Shown: piece by piece, positions 47,532 through 58,611 of the stretch | Layout: every line of letters starts with the position of its first letter | Position numbering within the stretch: position 1 is the stretch's first letter | Assembly (NCBI GenBank): GCA_027314515.1 | Contig: DAHVAR010000275.1 | Coordinates: 1 to 63,601 of the forward strand | Origin: Actinomycetota bacterium | Lineage (GTDB): Bacteria; Actinomycetota; Actinomycetes; Streptosporangiales; Streptosporangiaceae | DNA length: 63,601 bases | Direction: 5' to 3' | The notes under the pieces: generated by a model | Database searches by the model: none | Seen by the model: only the letters and a program-made list of their open reading frames with translations | Told to the model about the DNA's origin: nothing | Program-made: the position numbers and the translations under genes

Positions 47532-47585
47532 CCGCGGGAGCGTGTGCGGAGGACGCCCTCTGTAGTCATAATCCAGGCTGAATTA

Positions 47586-47622
47586 CCTTGAAATCCTAGC
47601 TTTGCACGTTAATATTTCAAGG
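47586..47622. repeat. Perfect 9-bp inverted repeat in an AT-rich leader
   Basis: CCTTGAAAT (47586-47594) and ATTTCAAGG (47614-47622) with a 19-base spacer. It lies in a markedly AT-rich island directly before the ATPase remnant and could be its promoter/operator or a hairpin. Confidence 0.7.
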
Positions 47623-47635
47623 CGCGGAAGGAAAT

Positions 47636-48318
47636 TTGCTGCCGCGTGCGCACGACACAGACCGGCTGCAGAACGCGCTAGCACAGGCGCCCGTCGTCCT
47701 GCTGACCGGTCCGCGCCAGGCAGGAAAGTCAACCCTGGCCCGCGATGTCGTCAAGCCCAATCCCGCGCACCTCTTCGACCTGGAAGACCGCGCGACGACG
47801 CAAGGCTGGGTGAGCCGACCCTGAGCCTGTCCGATCTCGACGAGACCGTCGTGCTGGACGAGGCGCAACGCAGGCGCGACCTGTTCCCGGTGCTTCGGGT
47901 TCTTGCCGACGAAGACCCGCGCCCTGGGCGGTTCCTCGTCCTCGGCAGCGCCTCACCCGAACTGACTGGCCTGGCGTCAGAGTCCCTGGCAGGTAGGGCC
48001 ACGACGCTAGAACTCGGCGGGTTCCGTCTCAGCGACGTGGGCGCGGATGCGATGGACCGGTTGTGGCTTCGCGGTGGCCTGCCTCGCTCGTACCTTGCCC
48101 GAGACGAACGTGTCTCGCAGGCGTGGCGTGACGAGTACATCGCCACGTTCCTGGAGCGGGACCTGGCGAACCTCGGCATCCGGGTACCGGCGGCCACCAT
48201 GCGACGGTTCTGGTCCATGCTGGCCAATTTCCACGGCCAGCTCTGGAGCGGCGCGGAACTCGCGAGGTCGCTGCGGGAAGCTGGGGATCGAGGTGAAACG
48301 AACTGATCAGCCGCTGAG
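47636..48318 (+). pseudogene. AAA ATPase with DUF4143 domain, broken
   Basis: The first part (TTG start after [26 protein letters not shown] is the P-loop) reads to FDLED. Inserting one C at about 47788 restores [20 protein letters not shown] and joins the downstream frame [40 protein letters not shown] and [20 protein letters not shown]. After ARSLR the gene jumps to LGIEVKRTD in another frame, a motif of the C-terminal nuclease-like domain, so ~150 codons are deleted. The intact family often behaves as mobile or toxin-like cargo. Confidence 0.8.
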
Positions 48319-48350
48319 CCACGGGAGACGTTCCACCGTCTCGCTACGTT

Positions 48351-48614
48351 CTACCGTCTCGCCGACGGGCGGCGGTCGATTGCCGCGACGATGATCGCCG
48401 CGAAGATCACGGCGAGGACGAATCCCGCCAGCAGCGAGTAGCGGTAGTGCAGCCTGAGGGCATAACGGGCGACCAGTCCGCCGAGGAACGACCCGGCGAG
48501 GCCAACGAGCGCGGTCCGGATCAGGCCGATCGGGTTCGGCCCGGGCACCAGCAGCCGCCCCAGCCCGCCGATGATCAGGCCGCCGATTGCCAGCCATATC
48601 AGCAAAAGGAGCAT
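48351..48614 (-). CDS. GlsB/YeaQ/YmgE-family stress membrane protein
   Basis: 87 aa, three membrane segments (LLLLIWLAIGGLIIGGLGRLL, TALVGLAGSFLGGLVARYAL, SLLAGFVLAVIFAAIIVAAI). Matches the transglycosylase-associated protein family, linked to general stress. Role in this locus unclear. Confidence 0.88.
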   Translation of the reverse strand: MLLLLIWLAIGGLIIGGLGRLLVPGPNPIGLIRTALVGLAGSFLGGLVARYALRLHYRYSLLAGFVLAVIFAAIIVAAIDRRPSARR

Positions 48615-48876
48615 GCTTTAATGCTACGACTCGCGGCGGGCCGCCAGAGCCGGCGAGCGCCGGCGGATAGCCCTGGCAGTCTTCTCGGCTGATGCTGCGG
48701 CGCAGCGCTTGCCGCAGCCTGCTCGCCGTTTCCCGGAAGTCCGCTAGCCAGGATCCCTCCATCGACCATCGAGCGCCCCGACGCACCGTTCCGCCCGAAT
48801 AACCGGTCATCACATCTTGACGATCTCGACGAAAGTAATACAAGATCAGGCAACAACGGTCAGGAAAGGTCACCCA

Positions 48877-49668
48877 GTGCTGCCAAGCCAGCGTCGCCAG
48901 GCAATTCTCGCCGCGGTCCGCGCGGAGGACGCGGCGTCGGCCGAGGCTCTTGCCCGGCAGTTCGACGTTTCGGTCGAGACGATCAGGCGCGATCTGCGCG
49001 CGCTGCATTCTGACGGCTTGCTGGAGCGGGTGTACGGCGGCGCGACCCGATCGTCCGGCCGGTCGACCGAGGGCAGTTTCAGCGCCCGCAGCCGCCGCAA
49101 CACCGACCGTAAGCGCGCCGTCGCCGCGCTCGCCGCGAGCCTCATCGAGCCGGAAGACACCGTGGTCATCGACGTCGGCACGACAGCGCTCGAGGTCGCC
49201 AGGGCGCTCCCGGCGAACTTTCGCGGCCGGGTGCTCACGAACTCCGTTCCGGCCGCCATGGCCCTGGCCGAGCGCGGCGACGTCGACCTGATGCTGTGCG
49301 GCGGTCACGTGCGGCGGGGCGATGCCGCCTGCTCGGGGGCGCACGCGGAAGCGTTCTTCGGCGAGTTCTACGCCGACAAGGCCTTCCTCGGCTCCGGCGG
49401 AGTGCATCCCGAAGCCGGGCTGACCGACTACTACCCGCCGGAGGTCGTGATCCGGCGGACGATCATCGCTCACACCGCGTCGAGTTACGTGCTGGCCGAC
49501 TCCAGCAAGCTCGGCACGATCGCCGTGCACCGGGTGTGCGCGCTCGACCAGATCACCGCCGTGGTCACCGACGACCACGACCAGGACGCCATCGCCACCC
49601 TCCAGAACGCGGGCGTCACAGTGCTGTGCGCCGAGAGCAGTCCCATGTCCCTGAACGCGGCCGGATAG
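48877..49668 (+). CDS. DeoR-family repressor
   Basis: 263 aa from GTG 48877 (AGGAAAGG nine bases upstream). HTH: SAEALARQFDVSVETIRRDL followed by LHSDGLLERVYGGA. Sugar-phosphate-binding domain: IDVGTTALEVARAL, LTNSVPAAMALAERGDVDLM, DSSKLGTIAVHRVCAL. Likely controls the downstream permease-kinase-dehydrogenase operon in response to a phosphorylated polyol. An earlier TTG at 48817 is in frame but lacks family similarity. Confidence 0.9.
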   Translation: MLPSQRRQAILAAVRAEDAASAEALARQFDVSVETIRRDLRALHSDGLLERVYGGATRSSGRSTEGSFSARSRRNTDRKRAVAALAASLIEPEDTVVIDVGTTALEVARALPANFRGRVLTNSVPAAMALAERGDVDLMLCGGHVRRGDAACSGAHAEAFFGEFYADKAFLGSGGVHPEAGLTDYYPPEVVIRRTIIAHTASSYVLADSSKLGTIAVHRVCALDQITAVVTDDHDQDAIATLQNAGVTVLCAESSPMSLNAAG

Positions 49669-49715
49669 CGGCCAGGATCCAGCGCCGCAGGCGATCAGCG
49701 GCGGCCGAGAAAGTG

Positions 49716-51250
49716 ATGCGCCCCATGCCCGAAATTCCCAAGCCCGATGACGACGCCCTGCTCCCCCAGTTCGGCTACAAGCAGCAGTTCGTCCGCTCGC
49801 TCAAGCAGTTCGAGTCGTTCGCGGTCGCGTTCTCGTTCATCTCCATCACCACCGGGATCTTCACCACGTTCGGTTTCGCGCTCACCACCGGCGGTCCGCG
49901 CGCCATCTGGACCTGGGTCATCGTGATCGCCGGGCAGTCGCTGGTCGCGCTCGTCTACGGCGCGCTCGCGGCCCGGGTGCCGCTGTCGGGATACTCCTAT
50001 CAGTGGGCCTCCAGGCTGGCCAACGTGCACGTGGGCTGGTGGCTTGGCTGGATGTCGTTCGCCTTCCTGTCGATCGTGACGGTGTCGGTCGACTACGGCC
50101 TGGTCCAGGTCGCCTTCCAGCCGCTGATCGGCGAAGCCTACACGCCGACCAGCGCCGCGCTCGAGACCATCGTGGTGCTGGCCATCCAGGCAGCCCTGAT
50201 CATCTGGTCCACCCGCATCACCACCAGGGTGAACAACACCGCAGTTGCCACCGAGGTGATCGGCATCGTCGGACTGACCGTGCTGCTGATCGTGGTCGCC
50301 GCGATCCGCCACCAGGGCCACTGGTCCAACCTGGGTTCAAGCGGCGTGGTGCCCGCGGCCGGCTATTACGGCTGGCTAGGACCGTTCATGCTGGCGACGC
50401 TGCTCGGCGCGTACACGATCGTCGGCTTCGAGGCGGCCAGCAACCTGGCCGAGGAAACGCACGAGCCGCACCGCACGATCCCGCGCGCGATGGTGCGCGC
50501 CGTGTTGCTGTCCGGAGCCGTCGGCATGGCGTTCCTGATCGCGCTGAGCTACGCGACGAGCTCGATCAAGGCGGCCACCGCCAGCTCCGCGCCGGTCGCG
50601 CTGATCGTGCGGGACGTCCTGAGCGGGCCGGTCCAGAAGATCTTCCTGATCTTCGTCTGCATCTCTATCTTCGCCTGCGGCATGGTCATCATGGTCACCA
50701 ACGGCCGGCTGATCTGGTCGATGGCCAGGGACAAGCGGCTGCCCGGCTACCAGCTCTGGCAGCAGGTGCCAAGGGCCACCGGCGGCCCGTCCTGGGCGAC
50801 GATACTCGCCGCGGTGATCGGCGCTGCCATCACGCTCGTCCTGCGCACCCACACCGGCGCGCTGGAGACTCTGTTCACCGCCTCCACGATCATGCCGGCC
50901 CTGCTGTACGCCAGCACCGTGCTGCTCTACCTGTTCACCGGCCGGCGCCGGCGCGGCACCTCCGGGCACTTCTCCCTCGGCAAGTTCGAGATCCCGGTCA
51001 TCGCGGGCGCGCTGATCTGGCTGACCTACGAGCTGATCGTGCTGATCGGCCCGAGCGCTTTCCGCGACGCCCAGTACTACGTTCTCGGCGCGCTCGGCGT
51101 GGGCTTGCTGTTCTACCTCGGCCAGTGGCTGCTTGAGCCCGCCGCGATGCGCACCGAGCAGGGCGCCCACGGCCTGGCGGCGCTCGACGCGTACACCACG
51201 TCATCGGCGTCATCGGCGTCACCGGCGTCACCGGCCGGCGGTCCGCCTGC

Positions 51251-51254
<4 letters not shown>
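49716..51254 (+). CDS. APC-superfamily permease
   Basis: 512 aa, about 12 membrane helices. KQFESFAVAFSFISITTGIF and GPRAIWTWVIVIAGQSLVAL, and GAYTIVGFEAASNLAEETHE, are typical of the amino acid/polyamine/organocation (GabP/EAT-like) family. Starts at ATG 49716 or 49725. Its tail carries Ser/Ala/Pro repeats from four 9-bp units. Stop overlaps the kinase GTG (GTGA). An amino-acid-type carrier in a kinase/GlpA-like operon suggests an amino-alcohol or similar substrate. Confidence 0.88.
51201..51236. repeat. Tandem repeat, 9 bp x 4
   Basis: TCATCGGCG at 51201 and 51210, TCACCGGCG at 51219 and a last near-copy at 51228. In frame at the 3' end of the permease gene, encoding alternating Ser/Ala/Pro. 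Confidence 0.88.
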
Positions 51255-52677
<1,423 letters not shown>

Positions 52678-52681
<4 letters not shown>

Positions 52682-54111
52682 CGGCCCTCGGCAGGCCCCC
52701 GGAGCCGGTCGCTGACGTGCTGATCGTCGGGGCCGGCGTGGTGGGCACCGCGATTGCCAGGACGCTAGCGCGCTACGACCTCGACTGCGTCATCGCCGAT
52801 GCCGGGAACGATGTCGGCACCGGCACCACGAAGGCCAATACCGCGATCCTGCACACCGGCTTCGACGCCGTGCCCGGCAGCCTGGAGAGCAGCCTCGTCC
52901 GCCGTGGCGCGGAATTGCTGCGCGACTATGCGCAGCAGGCCGGCATCCCGCTGGAGCGAACCGGTGCGCTGCTCGTCGCCTGGTCGGCCGATCAGCATGC
53001 GGAGTTCGCCGGGATCGAGGACAAGGCGCGCCGCAACGGCTACCTGGCGATCCGGTACGTTCCCGCTGCCGAGCTGTACGCCCGCGAGCCCCATCTGGCA
53101 GCTGGCGCGCTGGGCGCCCTGGAGATCCCGGACGAGAGCATCATCTGCCCGTGGACCACGCCGCTCGCTTATGCCACCGAGGCGGTGCGGGCCGGAGTCA
53201 GGCTGCGGCTGCGGACCCCTGTGCTCGGGGTAACTGCCGCCGACGGCTGGCACGAGGTCAGCACGGGCAGCGGCAGCGTGCGCTGCCGCTGGCTGGTCAA
53301 CGCCGCCGGGCTGGAAAGCGACCGCATCGATGCGATGCTCGGCGGCAGCGGCTTCACGATTGCGCCCCGGCGAGGCGAGCTGATCGTCTTCGACAAGCTG
53401 GCCAGGCCGCTCGTCGGCGCCATTCTGCTGCCGGTGCCGACGCCGCAGACCAAGGGCGTCCTGGTCGCGCCGACCGTGTACGGGAACGTGCTGCTCGGGC
53501 CCACGGCGCAGGACGTCCCCGACCGCAGCGACACGGCAACGACCGGAACCGGTCTGTCCTCGCTGCTCGCCGCGGGCCGGAAGATCATGCCTGACCTGGT
53601 GCGCGAGGAGGTAACTGCCACCTACGCCGGCCTGCGGGCGGCCACCGAGCACCGCGATTACCAGATCCGGATCGACGCGAGCCGGCGGTACGCGTGCGTC
53701 GGCGGGATCCGCTCCACCGGGCTGACGGCGTCGCTCGGCATCGCCGAATACGTCGTCGGGCAGCTCGCGGACGCCGGCCTGGAACTGCGGAAGCGCGACG
53801 GCAGCCCGCGCAAGCCGCCGGTGCTGCCGTACATCGGGCAGACCGGCCGGCGACCGTACCAGGACGACGCCAGAATCGCCGCCGACCCCGCGTACGGCGA
53901 CATCGTCTGCCACTGCGAGCGGGTGAGCCGGGGCGAGATCCGGGACGCGCTGGCTAGCCCGCTGCCGCCGGCCGACCTCGACGGACTGCGGCGGCGCACG
54001 AGAGCGACGAACGGGCGATGCCAGGGATTCTTCTGCGCGGCGAGGGTGGCGAGCCTGATGGGCGCGCCGGGCGGCGCGCGAGCCGGCCGGGACGCGCGGG
54101 TCCTGGCGTGA
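52678..54111 (+). CDS. GlpA-like FAD dehydrogenase with BFD-type [2Fe-2S] domain
   Basis: 477 aa. FAD site VADVLIVGAGVVGTAIARTL, DAO domain with ANTAILHTGFDAVPGSLESS, and a C-terminal Fer2_BFD module with four Cys: VCHCERVSRGEI and NGRCQGFFCAARV. Such proteins resemble anaerobic glycerol-3-phosphate dehydrogenase subunit A and LhgO. Oxidises the phosphorylated product of the kinase or a 2-hydroxy acid. ATGA overlap with kinase. Confidence 0.88.
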
Positions 54112-55448
54112 ATGTCGACGTTCTCGTCGCAGGAGCCGGGCCTGCCGGACTTGCGGCGGCCATCGAATTGCGCAAGCTGGGTGTCGCGGATGTGCTGGTG
54201 GTCGACCGCGAGCACCAGGCCGGCGGTATCCCCCGGCACTGCGCGCACACCGGGTTCGGCATCCGCGACCTGCACCGGCTGATGACCGGGCCGGCTTACG
54301 CGCAGCATTACCGCGGTGCGGCGAGCGCGGCCGGAGTCACGCTGCGCACCGGCACGACGCTGACCGGCTGGCCGGCGACCGGCTGGCCGGCGACCGATGC
54401 CAGCGCGACGCCGGAGCGGCAGTCAGGCACGATCACCGCGACACTGACCAGTCCGGCGGGAGTGCAGATCGTGCACGCGGGCGCCGTGCTGCTCGCCACC
54501 GGCTGCCGCGAGCGCCCGCGGTCGGCACGGCTAGTGCCCGGCAGCCGGCCCGCCGGCGTGATGACAACGGGCGAGTTGCAGCAGCGGGTCTACCTGCACG
54601 GGCAGCGGCTGGCCGGCCGCGCGGTGATCGTCGGCGCCGAGCACGTGAGCTTCTCGGCAATGCTGACCCTGCTGCACGCCGGCGCCGAGGTGACAGCGCT
54701 GGTCACCGACCAGCCGCGGCACCAGAGTTTCGCGGCGTTCCGGCTAGCCGCGCGGCTGCGCTGGCGAGTGCCGGTCTGGACGGGGACCGCTGTTGCCGGG
54801 ATCGCCGGCCGCGACGAGGTGTCCGCGGTCCTGCTGCGTGATGACCGTGACGGTTCAGTCCGGAGCGTGCCGTGCGAGCTCGTGGTATTCACCGGTGACT
54901 GGATTCCCGATCATGAGCTGGCCAGGCTCGCCGGAGCCGCGCTTGATCCCGGCACTCTGGGCCCGGCGGTCGACACCGCGCTCAGCACGTCGGTTCCGGG
55001 GATGTTCGCGGCGGGCAACCTCGTCCACGCCGCCGAGACAGCCGACGTGGCGGCACTCAGCGGCCGCCACGCCGCTGCTCACATCGCCGCCTACCTTGCC
55101 GCGCGCCAGCCCGCGGCTCCCGGCAGGCAGGCGGCTCCCGGCAGGCAGGCGGCGATGGCTGGTCAAGCGGGCGGCCGGCGCGTGCCCGTTCCCGTGATGG
55201 TGGCCGGGCCGCTCCGGTGGATCTCACCGAACGGGATCAGTCCGGTCAGCCCGGAGCCGCCGGGCGGGCGGTTCGTGCTGCGGTCCGGTGCCTTTGCCGG
55301 CCGGGCGCGACTGCAGGTGCGGCAGGACGGGCGACTGCTCACCTCCGCGCCCGCGCGCCTGGTACCGGGGCGCAGCATCCGGCTGGACGGCCGATGGGCT
55401 CGGCACGTCGATCCCGCGGGCGGACCCGTGCAGGTGGGCGTGCTGTAG
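54108..55448 (+). CDS. NAD(P)/FAD-dependent oxidoreductase, GlpB/HcnB-like partner
   Basis: 446 aa from GTG 54108. FAD site VDVLVAGAGPAGLAAAIELR; GRAVIVGAEHVSFSAMLTLL is the second nucleotide site; PGMFAAGNLVHAAETADVAA is the conserved FAD-pyrophosphate end. Probably the electron-transfer partner of the preceding GlpA-like protein. It carries two in-frame duplications (54368-54396, 55113-55148) that lengthen loops. Confidence 0.88.
   Translation: MNVDVLVAGAGPAGLAAAIELRKLGVADVLVVDREHQAGGIPRHCAHTGFGIRDLHRLMTGPAYAQHYRGAASAAGVTLRTGTTLTGWPATGWPATDASATPERQSGTITATLTSPAGVQIVHAGAVLLATGCRERPRSARLVPGSRPAGVMTTGELQQRVYLHGQRLAGRAVIVGAEHVSFSAMLTLLHAGAEVTALVTDQPRHQSFAAFRLAARLRWRVPVWTGTAVAGIAGRDEVSAVLLRDDRDGSVRSVPCELVVFTGDWIPDHELARLAGAALDPGTLGPAVDTALSTSVPGMFAAGNLVHAAETADVAALSGRHAAAHIAAYLAARQPAAPGRQAAPGRQAAMAGQAGGRRVPVPVMVAGPLRWISPNGISPVSPEPPGGRFVLRSGAFAGRARLQVRQDGRLLTSAPARLVPGRSIRLDGRWARHVDPAGGPVQVGVL
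54368..54396. repeat. In-frame tandem duplication, 15 bp x 2
   Basis: CTGGCCGGCGACCGG at 54368-54382, repeated from 54383 (14 of 15 bases). Encodes GWPATGWPAT. Confidence 0.85.
55113..55148. repeat. In-frame tandem duplication, 18 bp x 2
   Basis: GCGGCTCCCGGCAGGCAG at 55113-55130 and 55131-55148, encoding AAPGRQ twice. Confidence 0.9.
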
Positions 55449-55503
55449 AACGCACATGTGGCCAGCTGGCGGTCATCGGTGGGGCAGCCCGGCTGAGCGG
55501 CGG

Positions 55504-55795
55504 CTATCGCCTGCGGGCGGTCAGCAGCAAGTACTCCCAGTCCATGACGGTTGAGGCAGCCCCGCGGTCGTGGCGGCGGGCCATGTTGGCGAGAGCGTGG
55601 TCGAGCGCGGCGACGCGCTCCGGGTCCGCCGCGATGCCCTGGTAGGCAGCGACGATCGGGCCGTAGCGGGTCTTGAAGCTGTCGCGGAACAGTTCCGGGG
55701 TGGCGAAACCAGCCGACTCGGGTGGTCTGCCGGCGCATGGCCAGATTGGTGACCCGATCGCCGAACAGCGCACTGGCGTGTTCTGCCTGACCCAT
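55504..55795 (-). pseudogene. C-terminal third of a SAM methyltransferase, frameshifted
   Basis: Leftward, GQAEHASALFGDRVTNLAMR continues, after removing one T (plus-strand AAA at 55706-55708), into FATPELFRDSFKTRYGPIVA and ends with STVMDWEYLLLTARRR. This is the end of a UbiE-like methyltransferase; its SAM-binding part is missing. Confidence 0.7.
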
Positions 55796-55814
55796 AGCGG
55801 CGGGGGCTGGGCGC

Positions 55815-55930
55815 CTGGCGGAGGCGAGGTTCGAGGAACGGTTGCGGAACAGGCCGGTCGACAGCAGGGCCTCCTTGCCGGCCTGCTCCCGGCTGCGGAT
55901 CCAGGCGAAGAACTCGGCCAGGATTAGCCT
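55815..55930 (-). pseudogene. Fragment of an MFS (EmrB-type) transporter gene
   Basis: Leftward codons read ILAEFFAWIRSREQAGKEAL then LSTGLFRNRSSNL, a segment seen after TM helices in DHA2 exporters. It is fused directly to the methyltransferase remnant. Confidence 0.5.
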
Positions 55931-56543
55931 TCAGATCAGTCCCGGTCCCGATGGCAGCATCGTCGCCTAATGGCCCGGTCACTGTCCGCGTGACCGGGCT
56001 CACTTCTTGCCACGACCCGCAGTCCGATCAGGCTGACCCCGGAACCGGGACCGGGACGACCAGAGAGGCAGCAGCCCTCCCGAACGCGCGAGCCGCAGCG
56101 GCATCGAAGGGAAGGGCCAAAGTCAGCTTCAGCCTGCTGCACATGCGCCTGACGCGCAGCCTGGCAGGGCGCGCCATCACTCCAGCAGAAGCTCCGCCTG
56201 CAGCGCCCGCCGAGGCAGCGGCCGCCGAGGCAGCGGCCGCCGCTCCGCTACCGGATCGCCGTGGCGGCGTGGCGGGCCTCGCGCCTCATCATCGAGTCCC
56301 ATAACCGCAACTCGGCGATCCCTCGGGGCCACGGGCTAGCGGTGAGCTGTGCGTCTGGCTCCCGGTGCTGCTCCCGACTTTCCCGCACTTCGATGACGTC
56401 TCCTGGCCTGCGTTTGCTCCCTGCTCACATCCGGGGTCGCCTGCTCGCCATCCATCCACCCGCCGCCTACTCGCTGATTGCCCAGCTCGTCGGATGGCTC
56501 GCCTCTGTGTGGCTCTGGGTCGTCGGTGGCTCTGGGTCGTCGT
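55931..56543. other. Gene-free stretch in the decay zone
   Basis: Open frames on either strand are Arg/Pro/Ser-rich with no recognisable domain or ribosome binding site. It holds a 15-bp x 2 tandem duplication at 56209-56238. I see nothing else. Confidence 0.5.
56209..56238. repeat. Tandem duplication, 15 bp x 2
   Basis: GCCGAGGCAGCGGCC at 56209-56223 and 56224-56238. Confidence 0.88.
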
Positions 56544-56864
56544 CTACAGCCCCAGGTGCAGACGGATCGCGTCCTCGAGCCGGTTCATCTCTCCCGGGTG
56601 CAGAAGACCGCGCCATCTGTGCAGCCGGGGCTTGGCCACCGTGTGGAGATCGGTCGCGTTGATGTAGCTGACGTCATGCCCGGTAACGCCGGCATCGTGA
56701 TCTATCGGCACGTGCGTGCCCGACGGACCTTCAGCCCCCGTTATGACGGCTACGGTCACAGCGCTCAGCCGACCGATCAGCGCATTGACGGTCAGCACAA
56801 CAACCGGATGCTCGCCGACGTGAGGAAGGCGGGCCTCCCACACCTCGCCACGCAACGGCTCCAC
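56544..56864 (-). CDS. MazF/PemK-type toxin (mRNA interferase)
   Basis: 106 aa. Starts MEPLRGEVWEARLPHVGEHP, with the R-G-E/D-V-W and P-V-V-V-L motifs (HPVVVLTVNALIG) of the CcdB/PemK fold, then GTHVPIDHDAGVTGHDVSYI and LHRWRGLLHPGEMNRLEDAI. Cuts mRNA unless bound by the antitoxin encoded two bases upstream. Confidence 0.85.
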   Translation of the reverse strand: MEPLRGEVWEARLPHVGEHPVVVLTVNALIGRLSAVTVAVITGAEGPSGTHVPIDHDAGVTGHDVSYINATDLHTVAKPRLHRWRGLLHPGEMNRLEDAIRLHLGL

Positions 56865-56866
56865 AG

Positions 56867-57229
56867 TCAGTCAGCGTCGGCAGGAACCACCGCATCGGGC
56901 AGCGGGGCAAGGCCCCCGTGGTAGAAGCGGTCGTACTCTGTTGCGGCGGCGATCTCCCGAGCGCGCTTATGCAGCAGCCGCAGGCCCTCGCGGACCAGCG
57001 CCGATATGCCCTCTAGTCCGAGCGCCGGCGCGTCATGCTCAAGCAGTTCGGCGGCAAAGCCGGCATCCACGCGGGCCTGCATGACAACGGTCCCGCCCGG
57101 CTCGCCTGCGGCACTGCCAGCCCTCGACGACGTGCGGCCGCCCCGCGCCGCGCGCTTTGCCGGCGGACCGGTCCCGGTCCGCGGCAACCGGCCAGCGGGC
57201 CCGCCTAGAAGCTTGCTCTCAGCACTCAT
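56867..57229 (-). CDS. Antitoxin partner of the MazF-type toxin
   Basis: 120 aa; a shorter form from Met at 57082 is possible. A ribbon-helix-helix-like core (VVMQARVDAGFAAELLEHDA, EGISALVREGLRLLHKRARE) is followed by a toxin-binding tail EYDRFYHGGLAPLPDAV. Basic Arg-rich N-terminal extension is unusual. Upstream AT-rich bases with TTGT/ACAA half-sites (57240-57255) may be the autoregulatory operator. Confidence 0.7.
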   Translation of the reverse strand: MSAESKLLGGPAGRLPRTGTGPPAKRAARGGRTSSRAGSAAGEPGGTVVMQARVDAGFAAELLEHDAPALGLEGISALVREGLRLLHKRAREIAAATEYDRFYHGGLAPLPDAVVPADAD

Positions 57230-57515
57230 GTATTGAGTTTGTCATACAACACTGAGCCTGGCAAACAGGGCTACTCATGCCGCCGCGAGCGGCGCCGTGA
57301 GCGGCGGCATGAGCGGCGGCGGGGTATCGGCGGCTTATCCGTCGCGATACGGCTGTCAGGGCTTCCGGCAACACACTGGCGCTCACGCGAGGCGGGACAG
57401 AATTGACTACTTTCTACCCGCCGGGCACGTGCAGGTCAGCCTGGCGGACGTGCACGACAGGGATGGTGGGACGACAGCGACGGCCTGATCCGCATCCGCC
57501 CGTGGGGGATTCGAG

Positions 57516-57917
57516 GTGGCCGACATCTGCATGCCGGTACGAACAGGTGGCAGCGGTCTTGAAGCCCGGGATCCAGCCGAACTCACCGCCAGGCTCAACG
57601 ACCTGCTCGCACCGACAGCGCGCCCCAGGCTGACCGCGCACGACGGCGTCCCGCTCCACCTCCACATCGACCAGCCCGGATCCTCGTGGGGGCAATGCTT
57701 GCCGCCGCTGGCGCCATGGCGCTGGCCATGCTCGTCGCCGATCATGGCGCCCATGTCCTCGGCCATTGCGCCGCGCCCTGCTGCCATCACGCAGTCCTGC
57801 GACCGGGCCGCGGCTCCGCCGGCCGCTACTGCGTCGCCCGCTGCGCGGCCCGCAGCCAGGTTGCAGCCGGGTTGCAGCCGGGTTGCAGGCCACCGGGCAA
57901 GAGCCCGCAACTCATGA
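57516..57917 (+). pseudogene. CGNR zinc-finger protein, frameshifted and 5'-truncated
   Basis: The frame from GTG 57516 reads DPAELTARLNDLLAPTARPR and LTAHDGVPLHLHIDQPGSSW, the middle of an ABATE/CGNR protein. One base lacking in the G-run at 57688-57692 moves the rest to another frame: GAMLAAAGAMALAMLVADHG, then the zinc finger HCAAPCCHHAVLRPGRGSAG and RYCVARCAAR. The hallmark CGNR is CAAR. The N-terminal ABATE part is missing. Confidence 0.65.
57860..57887. repeat. Tandem repeat, 11 bp x 2.6
   Basis: GTTGCAGCCGG at 57860-57870 and 57871-57881, plus a partial copy. Follows the zinc-finger part of the CGNR remnant. Confidence 0.85.
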
Positions 57918-57981
57918 CTTCCCAGGCTCGCCAGTTCGGGCGGTTGCCCGTCCTTCCGGCCTCTCAGCTCCACCAGCGGGT

Positions 57982-58536
57982 CTATCGCCGCCGGCCGCGT
58001 AGCCGGTCGCTGAGCTCGCGGGCAATCTCCCGGCCGGCATCGCGCCGGGCGATTGCCTGCCGCTTGTCGAAGGACCGCCGGCCACGCGCCAGGGCGATCT
58101 CTGCTTTCGCCCAGCCGTCCTGGAAATACAGCGACAGCGGCACCAGCGTGACGCCGGCGTCGCCCAGCCTCGCGATGATCTTGTCGATCTCGCTGCGGTG
58201 CATGAGCAGCTTGCGGGTCCGCCGGGGCTGGCCGAGGACACGGCCGACGTGGCGGCCGTGCGCGTGCTCGGGAATGTGCAGTCCGTGGAGCATCAGCTCG
58301 CCGTCGTGCTCCTGAACGAACGCGCCGGCCAGCGACGCGTGGGCGGCCCGCAGGGACTTCACTTCGTCACCGGCCAGGACTATCCCGGCCTCGTAGGTCT
58401 TGAGAATCGTGTAGTCATGCCGGGCCCGCCTATTGGCGGCGATGGGCCTGCGGCCTGTGTCCCTGGACGCGGTGACCTCCTCCTCAGCCCCGGCTGCCCA
58501 ATCCCGGCTGTCCAGACGGCGGCGCCGGGCAGGCAC
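57982..58536 (-). CDS. smpB: SsrA-binding protein (trans-translation)
   Basis: SmpB core is intact: ANRRARHDYTILKTYEAGIV, LAGDEVKSLRAAHASLAGAF, GLHIPEHAHGRHVGRVLGQP, and the C-terminal tail ARGRRSFDKRQAIARRDAGR. It delivers tmRNA to stalled ribosomes. The family start should be near VTASRDTGRRPIAANRR, but that V codon is GTC and follows GAGGAGG too closely; the nearest real start is GTG 58536, adding ~20 residues (184 aa). No ssrA gene is seen in the window although it often lies next to smpB. Confidence 0.8.
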   Translation of the reverse strand: MPARRRRLDSRDWAAGAEEEVTASRDTGRRPIAANRRARHDYTILKTYEAGIVLAGDEVKSLRAAHASLAGAFVQEHDGELMLHGLHIPEHAHGRHVGRVLGQPRRTRKLLMHRSEIDKIIARLGDAGVTLVPLSLYFQDGWAKAEIALARGRRSFDKRQAIARRDAGREIARELSDRLRGRRR

Positions 58537-58611
58537 CCGCCGGCCTGACCGACCCGGGGCCCCTGCCAGGCAAGCGGCCCAGTGAGCTTCCACGCCCGCC
58601 ACGGTGATGAT

